64,000 nt of DNA from Pseudoduganella guangdongensis. GTDB taxonomy: Bacteria; Pseudomonadota; Gammaproteobacteria; Burkholderiales; Burkholderiaceae_D. Shown here piece by piece: positions 1 to 6,961 of the stretch (within the stretch, counting starts at the first letter, position 1; every line of letters begins with the position of its first letter). Made by a program: the position numbers and the translations under genes. The DNA is taken from positions 186,001 through 250,000 of the forward strand of contig NZ_WWCJ01000005.1 of NCBI RefSeq assembly GCF_009857475.1. The letters run 5' to 3'. The notes under the pieces were generated by a model, which was given only the letters and a program-made list of their open reading frames with translations, was not told the origin of the DNA and made no database searches.

Positions 1-630
1 GACCCACAGCGCGCAGGCGGCGCCCATCAGCAGGGCCGTCACGCCGAGGGCGATCATCATCGTGTGCGCGGAGCCGATGTGCTGCTTGATCTGGGTGCCG
101 TTGGCGGTGACGATGGAATCCTGCAAGTCGGCCAGCTTTTCCACCGTCGCCTGGAGCTTGGTCAGGCGCGGCATGGTCTCGGCCATGGCGCGCTGCGTGG
201 CCTGCTCGCGCTGGCCGTCGGCAAGCAGTTTGAGGACGCCTGTGAATGATTGGACATAGGCGCTGCGGTCGGTGGTCACCTGGCCCAGCAGCTCTCGTCC
301 GGCCGGCAGGTAGACCAGCTTGTCCAGCGTGGCCAGGGCTTCGCTGATAATGGTCTTATTGGCATCGACCTGCTTGCGCAGATCCGCCGCCTGTGCCGCC
401 TCGGTGACAATCAGCAATTGCAAGACCAGTGCCGCATTGGCGCGCGTGGTGGCGGTGATGGTCGCCGCCGCGTCTGCCTTGACCCAGTCCTTGTCGATAA
501 TGGTGGCGCTTAAGTCGCCGATGCTGGACAACTTTTGGCTGCCGACCGCGATCAGCATCGCCATCAGCGCGAAGACAATGGCGAAGCATAATCCCAGACG
601 GGTCCCGATCTTCAGGTTTGCAATACGCAT
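1..630 (-). CDS. Methyl-accepting chemotaxis protein, N-terminal part (runs off the window)
   Basis: The reading frame is open from the ATG at 630 to the window edge, giving 210 residues. It starts MRIANLKIGTRLG, followed by a first membrane segment at about residues 11-30. A mostly helical periplasmic region of about 160 residues of the four-helix-bundle MCP type follows, then a second hydrophobic segment at about 192-210. This is the standard front half of a chemoreceptor; the HAMP and methyl-accepting signalling domains would lie beyond base 1. The ligand cannot be told from sequence. The start is supported by a GGAG-like site just upstream (AAGGAGCAGTC). Class assignment is secure, specificity unknown. 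Confidence 0.85.
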   Translation of the reverse strand, partial: MRIANLKIGTRLGLCFAIVFALMAMLIAVGSQKLSSIGDLSATIIDKDWVKADAAATITATTRANAALVLQLLIVTEAAQAADLRKQVDANKTIISEALATLDKLVYLPAGRELLGQVTTDRSAYVQSFTGVLKLLADGQREQATQRAMAETMPRLTKLQATVEKLADLQDSIVTANGTQIKQHIGSAHTMMIALGVTALLMGAACALWV

Positions 631-697
631 GACTGCTCCTTAAGGCGGCTGGAAAACGATTTACCAGTATAGAACAAAGGTTGCCGGGAGCAGTGAG

Positions 698-724
698 GCG
701 GGGCGGCTGTGGCCGCCGCCCCGC
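698..724. other. GC-rich hairpin between the receptor gene and the DUF4214 remnant
   Basis: Ten-base arms GCGGGGCGGC (698-707) and GCCGCCCCGC (715-724) form a perfect stem with a 7-base loop. It lies just after the stop codon of the minus-strand DUF4214 fragment, so it could be its old terminator, but there is no run of T after it on either strand. Function not established. Confidence 0.35.
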
Positions 725-759
725 AATGAAAACAAGCCGAAAAAGTTACTTTCGTTTTA

Positions 760-1209
760 CTAGCTTTGGTAGGCGATGTAGTCGATGCCGTGCTGCATCG
801 AGCCGATCACCTGGGCGTAGTTTTCTTTGCTTTCGCTAAAGCCATACAGTACCGTGCCCAGGCTCGCCTTCTTGTTGTCGAGCACATCGAGCCACCAGGC
901 GAAGCCGTCGTTGTCCGGCAGGCGGTGCAAGGCGTAGTCATAGATCTTGGTCAGCATCTCTTTATTGCTGACGTTGACGCCGTACATCTTGGCGAACTCT
1001 GCCGACTTGGTGAATTCCAGCGCCACCGATTCCATGCTGATGCCGGTGTCCACCGCCTTACCGTCGATATCGAGCGCTGTACCGCCGTCGGCAAAGGCGC
1101 CAAGCAAGGTTCCGCTGGCCTGTTCGCCGACGATGGTGGCGAACCTGGGACGACGTCGGTCTTGCCGCCATTGCCAAACCCTGCGTCCAGGCTGCCAACG
1201 CACGTTCAA
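760..1209 (-). pseudogene. Remnant of a DUF4214-domain surface protein gene
   Basis: The last 125 or so residues form one DUF4214 module (MESVALEFTKSAEFAKMYG, later DYALHRLPDNDGFAWWLDVL), a domain usually found in several copies at the C-terminus of large secreted or S-layer-like proteins. Here only one module is left and there is no N-terminal part. The first 23 residues are basic and do not look like protein. A different frame over 1150-1200 reads SLDAGFGNGGKTDVV, resembling a delta-60-type repeat, with a stop just before it. A frameshift or a junction of two gene remnants therefore seems likely. Whether the fragment is expressed is unknown. Confidence 0.6.
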
Positions 1210-1222
1210 TGCAAAGAATGGC

Positions 1223-1243
1223 GGGCGCCCCTAGAGGGCGCCC
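1223..1243 (-). terminator. Hairpin downstream of leuA
   Basis: Two copies of the self-complementary octamer GGGCGCCC (1223-1230 and 1236-1243) separated by CTAGA form a strong stem 12 bases beyond the leuA stop. The T-tract after it on the minus strand is poor (ATTCTTTG), so it may be a weak terminator or a 3' stabiliser. A similar sequence occurs in the leuA leader at 3056-3076. Confidence 0.5.
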
Positions 1244-1255
1244 GGATCGTCCGGC

Positions 1256-2953
1256 TTAAGCCGAAGCTTGCGCTATGCTGGTTGCCGCGTCCGCCCGGGC
1301 CGCAAGCTGGCGGTTGATGGCGCTCAGAACCGCTTTGAACGAGGCGGTGACGATATTGCTGTCGATGCCGGCGCCGAACAGGGTCGGGCCGCCGTCCAGG
1401 CGCAATTCGACATAGCAGGCCGCCTTGGCGTTGGCGCCGTGGCCGATGGCGTGCTCGTGGTAGTCCATCAGGGTTACGTCCAGGCCGAGCGCGTCGACGA
1501 AGGCGTCGATCGGGCCGTTGCCGCCGCCTTGCAGCGCGAGCGGGGCTTTGTTGTGGATCAGGCCAATGTCGATCTGCACCGGTTCATCGTTGGCGCTGTC
1601 CTCCACCATCTTGTGCGAGGCATAGGCGTACGGCGTGGCCTGTTCCAGGTATTCGCGCTGGAAGATCTGGTAAATGCCCTCGGACGTGATCTCCAGGCCG
1701 GTCTGGTCGGCCACTTTTTGCACGGCGCGCGAGAATTCGATCTGCAGGCGGCGCGGCAGTTCCAGGCCGTAGTCCTGCTCCAGCAGGTAGGCCATGCCGC
1801 CCTTGCCGGACTGGCTGTTGACGCGGATCACGGCGTCGTAGCTGCGGCCCACGTCCTGCGGGTCGATCGGCAGGTACGGGATTTCCCATGGCGCGCCGTC
1901 CTGCTGCTTGGCGAAGCCCTTTTTGATCGCGTCCTGGTGCGAGCCGGAGAAGGCGGTGAACACCAGGTCGCCGACATACGGGTGGCGCGGGTGCACCGGC
2001 AACTGGTTGCATTCCTCGACGATCTTGCGCACGGCGTCGATGTCGGAGAAGTCCAGGCCCGGGTGTACGCCCTGGGTGTAGAGGTTGAGCGCCAGCGTGA
2101 CCAGGTCGACGTTGCCGGTGCGTTCGCCGTTGCCGAACAGGCAGCCTTCGACGCGCTCGGCGCCGGCCATGACGGCCAGTTCGGCGGCAGCGATGCCGGT
2201 GCCGCGGTCGTTATGCGGGTGCACCGAGATGATGATGGAATCGCGGCGCTGCAGTTTGCGCGACATCCATTCGATCTGGTCGGCGTATACGTTCGGGGTG
2301 GAGCATTCGACGGTGGCCGGCAGGTTGACGATCATCTTCTTGTCTGGCGTCGGCTCCCAGATGGCGGAGACGGCGTCCACGATATGCTTGGCGAAATCGA
2401 GTTCGGTGGTGGAGAACGATTCCGGCGTGTACTCGTAGGTCCAGTCGGTTTCCGGATGTTGGGCCAGGAGTTCCTTGACCAGCTTGGTGCCGCTGGTGGC
2501 GATGGCGGTGATCTCTTCGCGGCTGGCGCCGAATACGACCTTGCGGAAGACCGGGGCGGTGGAGTTGTACATGTGGACGATGGCGCGCTTGGCGCCGATG
2601 CACGATTCCACGGTGCGGCGGATCAGTTCTTCACGCGCCTGGGTCAGCACGATGATGGTGACGTCGTCCGGAATGCGGTTCTCTTCGATCAGCTTGCGCA
2701 CGAAGTCGAAGTCGGTCTGCGATGCGGAAGGGAAGCCCACCTCGATTTCCTTCAAACCCACCTTGATCAGCAGTTCGAAGAACTTGATTTTCTTCTCCAC
2801 GCTCATCGGCTCGATCAGGGCCTGGTTACCGTCGCGCAGGTCGGTGCTCATCCAGATCGGCGGCTTGGAGATGACCGCGTTCGGCCAGCTACGGTCGGTC
2901 AAGCCGACGGTTGGGTAGGGGCGATATTTGGCGGCAGGGTTCTTCAACATCAT
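1256..2953 (-). CDS. leuA: 2-isopropylmalate synthase
   Basis: Condenses acetyl-CoA with 2-oxoisovalerate, the first committed and feedback-inhibited step of leucine synthesis. The 565-residue protein carries the DmpG/HMGL-like aldolase barrel with DLRDGNQAL near residue 40, the metal-binding HPHNDRGTG motif, and [12 protein letters not shown]. The C-terminal allosteric LeuA dimer domain (about 430-560, [14 protein letters not shown]) should be the leucine sensor. Its length and start ([16 protein letters not shown]) match the longer type-2 LeuA subfamily. The start at 2953 is chosen because AGGAG lies 7 bases upstream; an open extension to a TTG at 3028 has no such site. It stands alone, divergent from an Lrp-type regulator, and a leader peptide lies upstream. 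Confidence 0.97.
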   Translation of the reverse strand: MMLKNPAAKYRPYPTVGLTDRSWPNAVISKPPIWMSTDLRDGNQALIEPMSVEKKIKFFELLIKVGLKEIEVGFPSASQTDFDFVRKLIEENRIPDDVTIIVLTQAREELIRRTVESCIGAKRAIVHMYNSTAPVFRKVVFGASREEITAIATSGTKLVKELLAQHPETDWTYEYTPESFSTTELDFAKHIVDAVSAIWEPTPDKKMIVNLPATVECSTPNVYADQIEWMSRKLQRRDSIIISVHPHNDRGTGIAAAELAVMAGAERVEGCLFGNGERTGNVDLVTLALNLYTQGVHPGLDFSDIDAVRKIVEECNQLPVHPRHPYVGDLVFTAFSGSHQDAIKKGFAKQQDGAPWEIPYLPIDPQDVGRSYDAVIRVNSQSGKGGMAYLLEQDYGLELPRRLQIEFSRAVQKVADQTGLEITSEGIYQIFQREYLEQATPYAYASHKMVEDSANDEPVQIDIGLIHNKAPLALQGGGNGPIDAFVDALGLDVTLMDYHEHAIGHGANAKAACYVELRLDGGPTLFGAGIDSNIVTASFKAVLSAINRQLAARADAATSIAQASA

Positions 2954-3035
2954 GGTGATACTCCTGTGATTTTCAGATTCTTTGGAAACCGGGGCGTGGC
3001 GCGAAGGCGGCCGACGCGGATACTGCAAGGGGAAA

Positions 3036-3113
3036 TCAGGCGCGTGCCAGTAGTAGCGCCCCTAGGGATAGGGCGCCTGGCAGGTGTGCAGAGATGTGCA
3101 AATGCGAGGTCAT
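3036..3113 (-). CDS. Putative leu leader peptide (attenuation control of leuA)
   Basis: An ATG-started frame of 25 residues ([20 protein letters not shown], then LLARA) ends 82 bases before leuA. Seven residues are leucine and four of them use CTA, normally a rare leucine codon in such GC-rich genomes, with CTA CTA CTG in a row near the end. This is the classic composition of an amino-acid leader peptide whose translation reports charged tRNA-Leu. A hairpin at 3056-3076 covers the leucine codons, and its GGGGCG arm can instead pair with CGCCCC at 2991-2996. No poly-U terminator is evident, so control could be by Rho or by access to the leuA ribosome site. The peptide is visible in sequence; the mechanism is inference. 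Confidence 0.7.
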   Translation of the reverse strand: MTSHLHISAHLPGALSLGALLLARA

Positions 3114-3120
3114 GTCGTCC

Positions 3121-3150
3121 AATGTACGGTACCGGATTTGGCCTTGTCAA
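3121..3150 (-). promoter_or_regulatory. leuA leader promoter
   Basis: On the minus strand TTGACA (3150-3145) is followed after 18 bases by TACATT (3126-3121). The expected start of transcription is about 3114, directly at the ATG of the leader peptide at 3113. The leader would then be translated from a leaderless or nearly leaderless transcript. The -35 is a perfect consensus; the -10 matches TATAAT at four positions. Confidence 0.6.
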
Positions 3151-3230
3151 GGAAAAATCCTGGCGGCAATTGACGACGTTTTCGCGTTATCGGATGCTAA
3201 AATGGGCTTGTTAGCGAGGAAAATGCGTTT

Positions 3231-3671
3231 ATGGATAAAATAGACCGAGAAATAATCGAACTTTTGCGCGATGATGCGAGGATAAGTTTTAAGGATTTAG
3301 GCGAGCGCGTCAGCCTCAGCGCCAACACGGTGGCCGACCGTGTGCGGCGTTTGGTGGCGGAAGGCGCGATCCTGGCCTTCGAAGCGCGGGTGGATCACGC
3401 CGCGCTCGGCCTGCACCTGCAAGCCTATATCGACATCAAACTGAAGTCCGGGATGAATACCCGCGAATTCGAGGAAATCGTGAAGACGATTCCCGGCGTG
3501 CTGGAAGTGGCGCTCATGACCGGCAACTACGACGGCCTGCTGCGCGTGGCCTGCCGCGACCAGGCGCATTTGCTTAGCCTGATCGACGCCCTGCGCGACC
3601 GCGCCGGCGTGCAGGACACTTATAGCCGCGTGATTCTGCACCAGACGCCGGTGCGGGCACCGTTACAATAA
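3231..3671 (+). CDS. Lrp/AsnC family transcriptional regulator
   Basis: A 146-residue protein with an N-terminal winged helix-turn-helix (about residues 3-50, MDKIDREIIELLRDDAR, then SLSANTVADRVRRLVAEGAI) and a C-terminal RAM/AsnC ligand domain (about 65-140, ending VQDTYSRVILHQ). Such proteins form octamers that sense amino acids. It is divergent from leuA with the leu leader between them, so it may respond to leucine or act on leuA, but this is inferred from position only. The gene is followed after 5 bases by an unknown gene, probably in one transcript. Confidence 0.93.
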   Translation: MDKIDREIIELLRDDARISFKDLGERVSLSANTVADRVRRLVAEGAILAFEARVDHAALGLHLQAYIDIKLKSGMNTREFEEIVKTIPGVLEVALMTGNYDGLLRVACRDQAHLLSLIDALRDRAGVQDTYSRVILHQTPVRAPLQ

Positions 3672-3676
3672 GCGCC

Positions 3677-4354
3677 ATGCAAAAACTGAATACAGAACTC
3701 AAACGGCTGTACCTGGCCACGCCCGAGGCTGCAGCAGCCGGCCTGACGCGCGTCATCTCGCTGGCATTTCGCCGCTTGCCGGAGGACGCGGAGGATGGGC
3801 ATTGGGAGCGCCTGTGCGTGATGGCAAATGCGTTGCAAACCGAATTGCAGCTGCCCGCGCCGGCGGTCAGTATTTCCGGGGATGGCGCCTATGGCCTGTG
3901 GTTGTCGCTGGCGCAGCCCGTGCCGCTGGCGCAGGCGCGCGAGTTCGCCGGGCTGTTGTGGAACGCGTATTGCCCGGCGCTGAAGCCGGCCGCCAATGGC
4001 TCCGCGTCTGCGCCCGCATCCGCCCTGGCGCTGCCACCGCGTCTGGACCCGGCAAGCGGGAAATGGGCCGCCTTCATCAACCCCGGCCTGGGCGCCTCCT
4101 TCGCCGGCGATGAAGGCCTCGAAATGCAGCCGCCGGAAGCAGGTCAGCTGGCCCTGCTGGAACGCCTGGAAAGCATCGCGCCGGAGCAGTTTGCCAGCGC
4201 CCTGGCCCGATTGCAGCCAGGGGGCGAAACTGCTGCCCACGCGACTCCGGCAGTTACGCAAGAAGGCTTGTTGTTGAAAGACGCCACGCTGGAGGATATC
4301 GTGAATTTCCTCCACACAAAAAATATCGAACCGACCTTCCGTTTCCTGAAATAG
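3677..4354 (+). CDS. Conserved-looking hypothetical protein
   Basis: 225 residues, not recognised. There is no signal peptide or membrane segment. An N-terminal helical part (about 1-60, LNTELKRLYLATPEAAAAGL) and a compact middle (about 60-105, with SISGDGAYGLWLSLAQPVP) are joined by an Ala/Pro-rich linker to a C-terminal half ending in a helix plus DIVNFLHTKNIEPTFRFLK. The start is 5 bases after the Lrp-type regulator, so co-transcription is likely. Codon use is like the neighbours, which supports a real gene. No function is proposed. Confidence 0.7.
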   Translation: MQKLNTELKRLYLATPEAAAAGLTRVISLAFRRLPEDAEDGHWERLCVMANALQTELQLPAPAVSISGDGAYGLWLSLAQPVPLAQAREFAGLLWNAYCPALKPAANGSASAPASALALPPRLDPASGKWAAFINPGLGASFAGDEGLEMQPPEAGQLALLERLESIAPEQFASALARLQPGGETAAHATPAVTQEGLLLKDATLEDIVNFLHTKNIEPTFRFLK

Positions 4355-4358
4355 GCGC

Positions 4359-4892
4359 TTACCAGCGCATCATCGGGAGCGGATTGAGTGGATGGCGCAA
4401 GGCGCGCTTGACGCTGAGTTGCAGCAGGCGCAGGTGGAAACCGTTGTCGGGAAAGGCAGCCTGTACCTGGCGGATAAAGCTGCGCGGCAGCCCGTGGGAT
4501 ATGACGCCGGCAGTGACGTCGATCCAGTCGGCCTGGCGGAAGGCCTCCACCAATGCGGTGTGATGCGGCGCGCAGGCCGTGATCTTGTGGTGCAGCGCGA
4601 TCATGGCGATGATTTCATCGCACCACGCGGCGTTTCCTTTGCTGGCCAACCAGTTTCGGGCCTGCTGCTCAGAGGGCGGCAAATAATCAAAGGTGTCGTG
4701 GGTCCAGATGCCGATATCGTGGAAGGCGGCGGCAATGGCCAGCTTGTCCAGTTGGGCCGGATCGCCGCCGGCCAGCGCATTGGCGAAATTGATGATGCGG
4801 TAGCAGTGGTTGCGGTACGCCGGCAAATCCTTGCCGATGGCCGGCGCGCGCTGTTCAAGCAGTTCGTCGAACAAGGCGAGCCGGGTCAGCAT
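4359..4892 (-). CDS. HD-domain phosphohydrolase-like protein, last gene of the sen unit
   Basis: 177 residues with the metal-binding HD pattern: H29 (YRNHCYRI), H58-D59 (FHDIGIW), HH near 100, and an Asp near 122 (ADWIDVTAG). HD proteins of this size hydrolyse phosphate esters or nucleotides; the substrate here is unknown. Its start lies only 3 bases after the end of senC, so it is very likely the third gene of a senB-senC-HD transcript. A role in selenium-sugar or selenophosphate housekeeping is possible but rests only on position. The gene ends convergently, 4 bases from the preceding plus-strand gene. Confidence 0.8.
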   Translation of the reverse strand: MLTRLALFDELLEQRAPAIGKDLPAYRNHCYRIINFANALAGGDPAQLDKLAIAAAFHDIGIWTHDTFDYLPPSEQQARNWLASKGNAAWCDEIIAMIALHHKITACAPHHTALVEAFRQADWIDVTAGVISHGLPRSFIRQVQAAFPDNGFHLRLLQLSVKRALRHPLNPLPMMRW

Positions 4893-4895
4893 GGC

Positions 4896-5945
4896 TTAGG
4901 CCGCGACTTGGACGCGCGGCTCGCCGGCGGTCATTTCGCCGATCACGGCGGCGTGGCCGAAGCCGTGGTTGCGGAACAGGGCCAGTACTTCATCCACGCT
5001 GGCCGGGTCGCAGGAGACCAGCAGGCCGCCCGAGGTTTGCGGGTCGGTCAGCAGGGTGTGCTGCGACGGGGTGATGTTCGGCGATAGCAGCACGTCCTTG
5101 CCGTAGGCATCCCAGTTGCGGCCGGAAGCGCCGGTGAAGTAGCCGTCGTGCGCCAGCTTTTCCACGCCCGGCAGCAGCGGGATTTGCGACATATCCAGCT
5201 TGGCGGTCAGCTTGGCGCCGCGCGCCAGTTCCAGCAGGTGGCCGAGTAGGCCGAAACCGGTAACGTCGGTCAGGGCGTGCACGCCCGGCAGCTCGGACAG
5301 GGCCTTGCCCGGCTTATTCAGCTTGGTGGTGTTCTCGATCATCGCTTGGTAGCCTTCGTCGCCCAACACGCCTTTCTTTAGCGCGGCGGACAGCACGCCC
5401 ACGCCCAGCGGCTTGCCCAGCACCAGCACGTCGCCGGCCTTGGCGTCGGCATTGCGCTTCACTTTGGATGGATGCACCAGGCCCAGTACCACCAGGCCGT
5501 AAATCGGCTCAACGGAGTCGATGGTGTGGCCGCCGGCGATCGGGATGCCGGCTTCGTGGCAGATCGACTCGCCGCCCTTGATGATTTTGCCGATCACCTC
5601 GAGCGGCAGTTTGTTGACCGGCATGCCGACCAGAGCCAGCGCCATGATCGGGGTGCCGCCCATGGCGTAGACGTCGGAGATGGCGTTGGTGGCGGCAATG
5701 CGGCCGAAGTCGAACGGATCATCGACGATCGGCATGAAGAAGTCGGTGGTGGCGATCAGTGCCTGCTCGTCATTCAGTTTGTAGACGGCGGCATCGTCGG
5801 CGGTTTCGATGCCGACCATCAGCTCCTTCGGCACCGGAAAGCCGTTGGTGTTTTTCAGGATCTCGGACAGCACGCCGGGCGCGATCTTGCAGCCGCAGCC
5901 GCCGCCGTGGGAGAAGGAGGTGAGTTTGATTGGTTCAGTGCTCAT
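4896..5945 (-). CDS. senC: Selenide, water dikinase (SelD/SenC), selenophosphate synthase
   Basis: Makes selenophosphate from selenide and ATP. The 349-residue protein has the SelD glycine-rich N-terminus HGGGCGCKIAPG with catalytic Cys17 and Lys20. It also has the ATP/metal-binding Asp segment (ETADDAAVYKLND) and the AIRS-type C-terminal domain (DVTGFGLLGHLLELARG). Cys rather than selenocysteine occupies position 17. It lies 8 bases downstream of senB on the same strand. With senA divergent, the locus matches the senABC set described for selenoneine synthesis, so senC is used rather than selD. No selA, selB or mnmH is nearby, but the protein could also supply selenoprotein or tRNA selenation pathways elsewhere. 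Confidence 0.93.
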   Translation of the reverse strand: MSTEPIKLTSFSHGGGCGCKIAPGVLSEILKNTNGFPVPKELMVGIETADDAAVYKLNDEQALIATTDFFMPIVDDPFDFGRIAATNAISDVYAMGGTPIMALALVGMPVNKLPLEVIGKIIKGGESICHEAGIPIAGGHTIDSVEPIYGLVVLGLVHPSKVKRNADAKAGDVLVLGKPLGVGVLSAALKKGVLGDEGYQAMIENTTKLNKPGKALSELPGVHALTDVTGFGLLGHLLELARGAKLTAKLDMSQIPLLPGVEKLAHDGYFTGASGRNWDAYGKDVLLSPNITPSQHTLLTDPQTSGGLLVSCDPASVDEVLALFRNHGFGHAAVIGEMTAGEPRVQVAA

Positions 5946-5953
5946 GATGGGGC

Positions 5954-6925
5954 CTATTTGTTCGTATGGAGCAGATTATCCACCAAGTCGAGCAGGGCTG
6001 CCTGCTCGGCCTCGGGCGTGAAGAGGAGGGCGCGCGCAGCGCACTGGGACTGCAATGCCGCGTACCAGGCCGGATCGGTGATGCTGCGGTCGATCAGGGC
6101 CGCCAGCGCGGCCGCGTCGCCGGGCGGGAAGTAGCCAAGATAGTCGTCGCCCAGCATGCCGCGGTTGCCGCTGATATCGCTGGCCAGCACCGGCACGCCG
6201 CTGGTCACGGCCTCGATGATGACGTTGGCACCGCCTTCCATGCGCGAGCAGATCGCCATGGCGTGCGCGTGCTTCAGGCGCTGGCGTGTTGCGGCGTGGG
6301 GCAGGGCGCCCAGCCACTGGTAGCGCGCCGGGCATGCCGCTGCCGCCGCTTCGGCCGCCTCGCCCAATGCCGGGTCCAGCACGCCACCGATGTGCAGCAG
6401 GCGCGCGCCCGGCGCGGCGACCCGCGACGCGGCGGCCATAAAGGTGCGCGGATCCTTTTCCTCGCGCAGGTGGCCGATCATCAGTATCTCGTGGCGGTGC
6501 GGCGCGACGCTGCGTGCGGCGGGCTGCAGGGCCGGTGCGGACTGGTAAATCACGTGCGCCTTGGTGCGCAGGTGCGGCGGCAGCTCCGCCATGCCGGCCG
6601 GCTGCAGCAGCACCAGCGCCGTGGCGCGTTCCAGCGAAGCCTGCGCGTCGGGGGCGATGTGGATGTCGCGATACAGGTCGGTGCCGGTCAGCACCAGGAT
6701 GCTCGGGCGGTCAGGATGCTCGGCGCAGAAGCGCGCCAGCGGCGCGGCGGATCGTCGCGCGTGCAGGGCGATCAGCAGCGCCGGCGCCGGCGCCGCCCAG
6801 TCGGACGCGATGGCGGCGTCGTAACGCGCGCGCAGGAATTGCGCCCAACGGCGGGCGGTCTGCCAGTTGCCATTGTTGGCTTGGGCCAGCGCCGGGCTGA
6901 CGATGCAGATAGTCTGCTTGCTCAC
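5954..6925 (-). CDS. senB: Selenosugar synthase, GT4-like glycosyltransferase (SenB)
   Basis: In the known pathway SenB uses selenophosphate and a UDP-sugar to form a 1-seleno-sugar, the selenium donor for selenoneine. This 323-residue protein has a GT-B fold layout with a C-terminal nucleotide-sugar site. The EX7E signature is E230-x7-E238 in RMEGGANVIIEAVTSGVPV, and an HLREEKDP motif lies near residue 152. The start is a GTG at 6925; the gap to the divergent senA start is only 36 bases. The name depends on the glycosyltransferase family match together with its position between senC and senA; as a lone gene it would be called only a glycosyltransferase. Confidence 0.88.
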   Translation of the reverse strand: MSKQTICIVSPALAQANNGNWQTARRWAQFLRARYDAAIASDWAAPAPALLIALHARRSAAPLARFCAEHPDRPSILVLTGTDLYRDIHIAPDAQASLERATALVLLQPAGMAELPPHLRTKAHVIYQSAPALQPAARSVAPHRHEILMIGHLREEKDPRTFMAAASRVAAPGARLLHIGGVLDPALGEAAEAAAAACPARYQWLGALPHAATRQRLKHAHAMAICSRMEGGANVIIEAVTSGVPVLASDISGNRGMLGDDYLGYFPPGDAAALAALIDRSITDPAWYAALQSQCAARALLFTPEAEQAALLDLVDNLLHTNK

Positions 6926-6927
6926 TG

Positions 6928-6955
6928 GTGTTATTTACGCAAATATCGCTACAAT
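6928..6955 (+). promoter_or_regulatory. Possible senA promoter
   Basis: TACAAT at 6950-6955 is a good -10 and lies 6 bases before the senA ATG, which would make the message leaderless. The -35 at 6928-6933 (GTGTTA, 16-base spacing) is weak. The whole senA-senB start-to-start region is 36 bases, so any control of the two genes must share this DNA or overlap coding sequence. Confidence 0.35.
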
Positions 6956-6961
6956 CGACCC

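Noticed and set aside
2950..3150. A 66-codon frame on the minus strand over the leuA leader
   Set aside because: It has basic, Pro/Arg-rich translation and overlaps the better-supported Leu-rich leader in another frame; it also runs into the leuA start region.
3170..3203. TTGACG ... TAAAAT as promoter for the Lrp-type gene
   Set aside because: The spacing of 22 bases is too long; no convincing alternative was found, so no promoter is reported.
5966..6961. An N-terminal extension of SenA of about 330 residues
   Set aside because: The extension is antisense to senB and unlike any EgtB-type protein; the family start matches the ATG at 6962.
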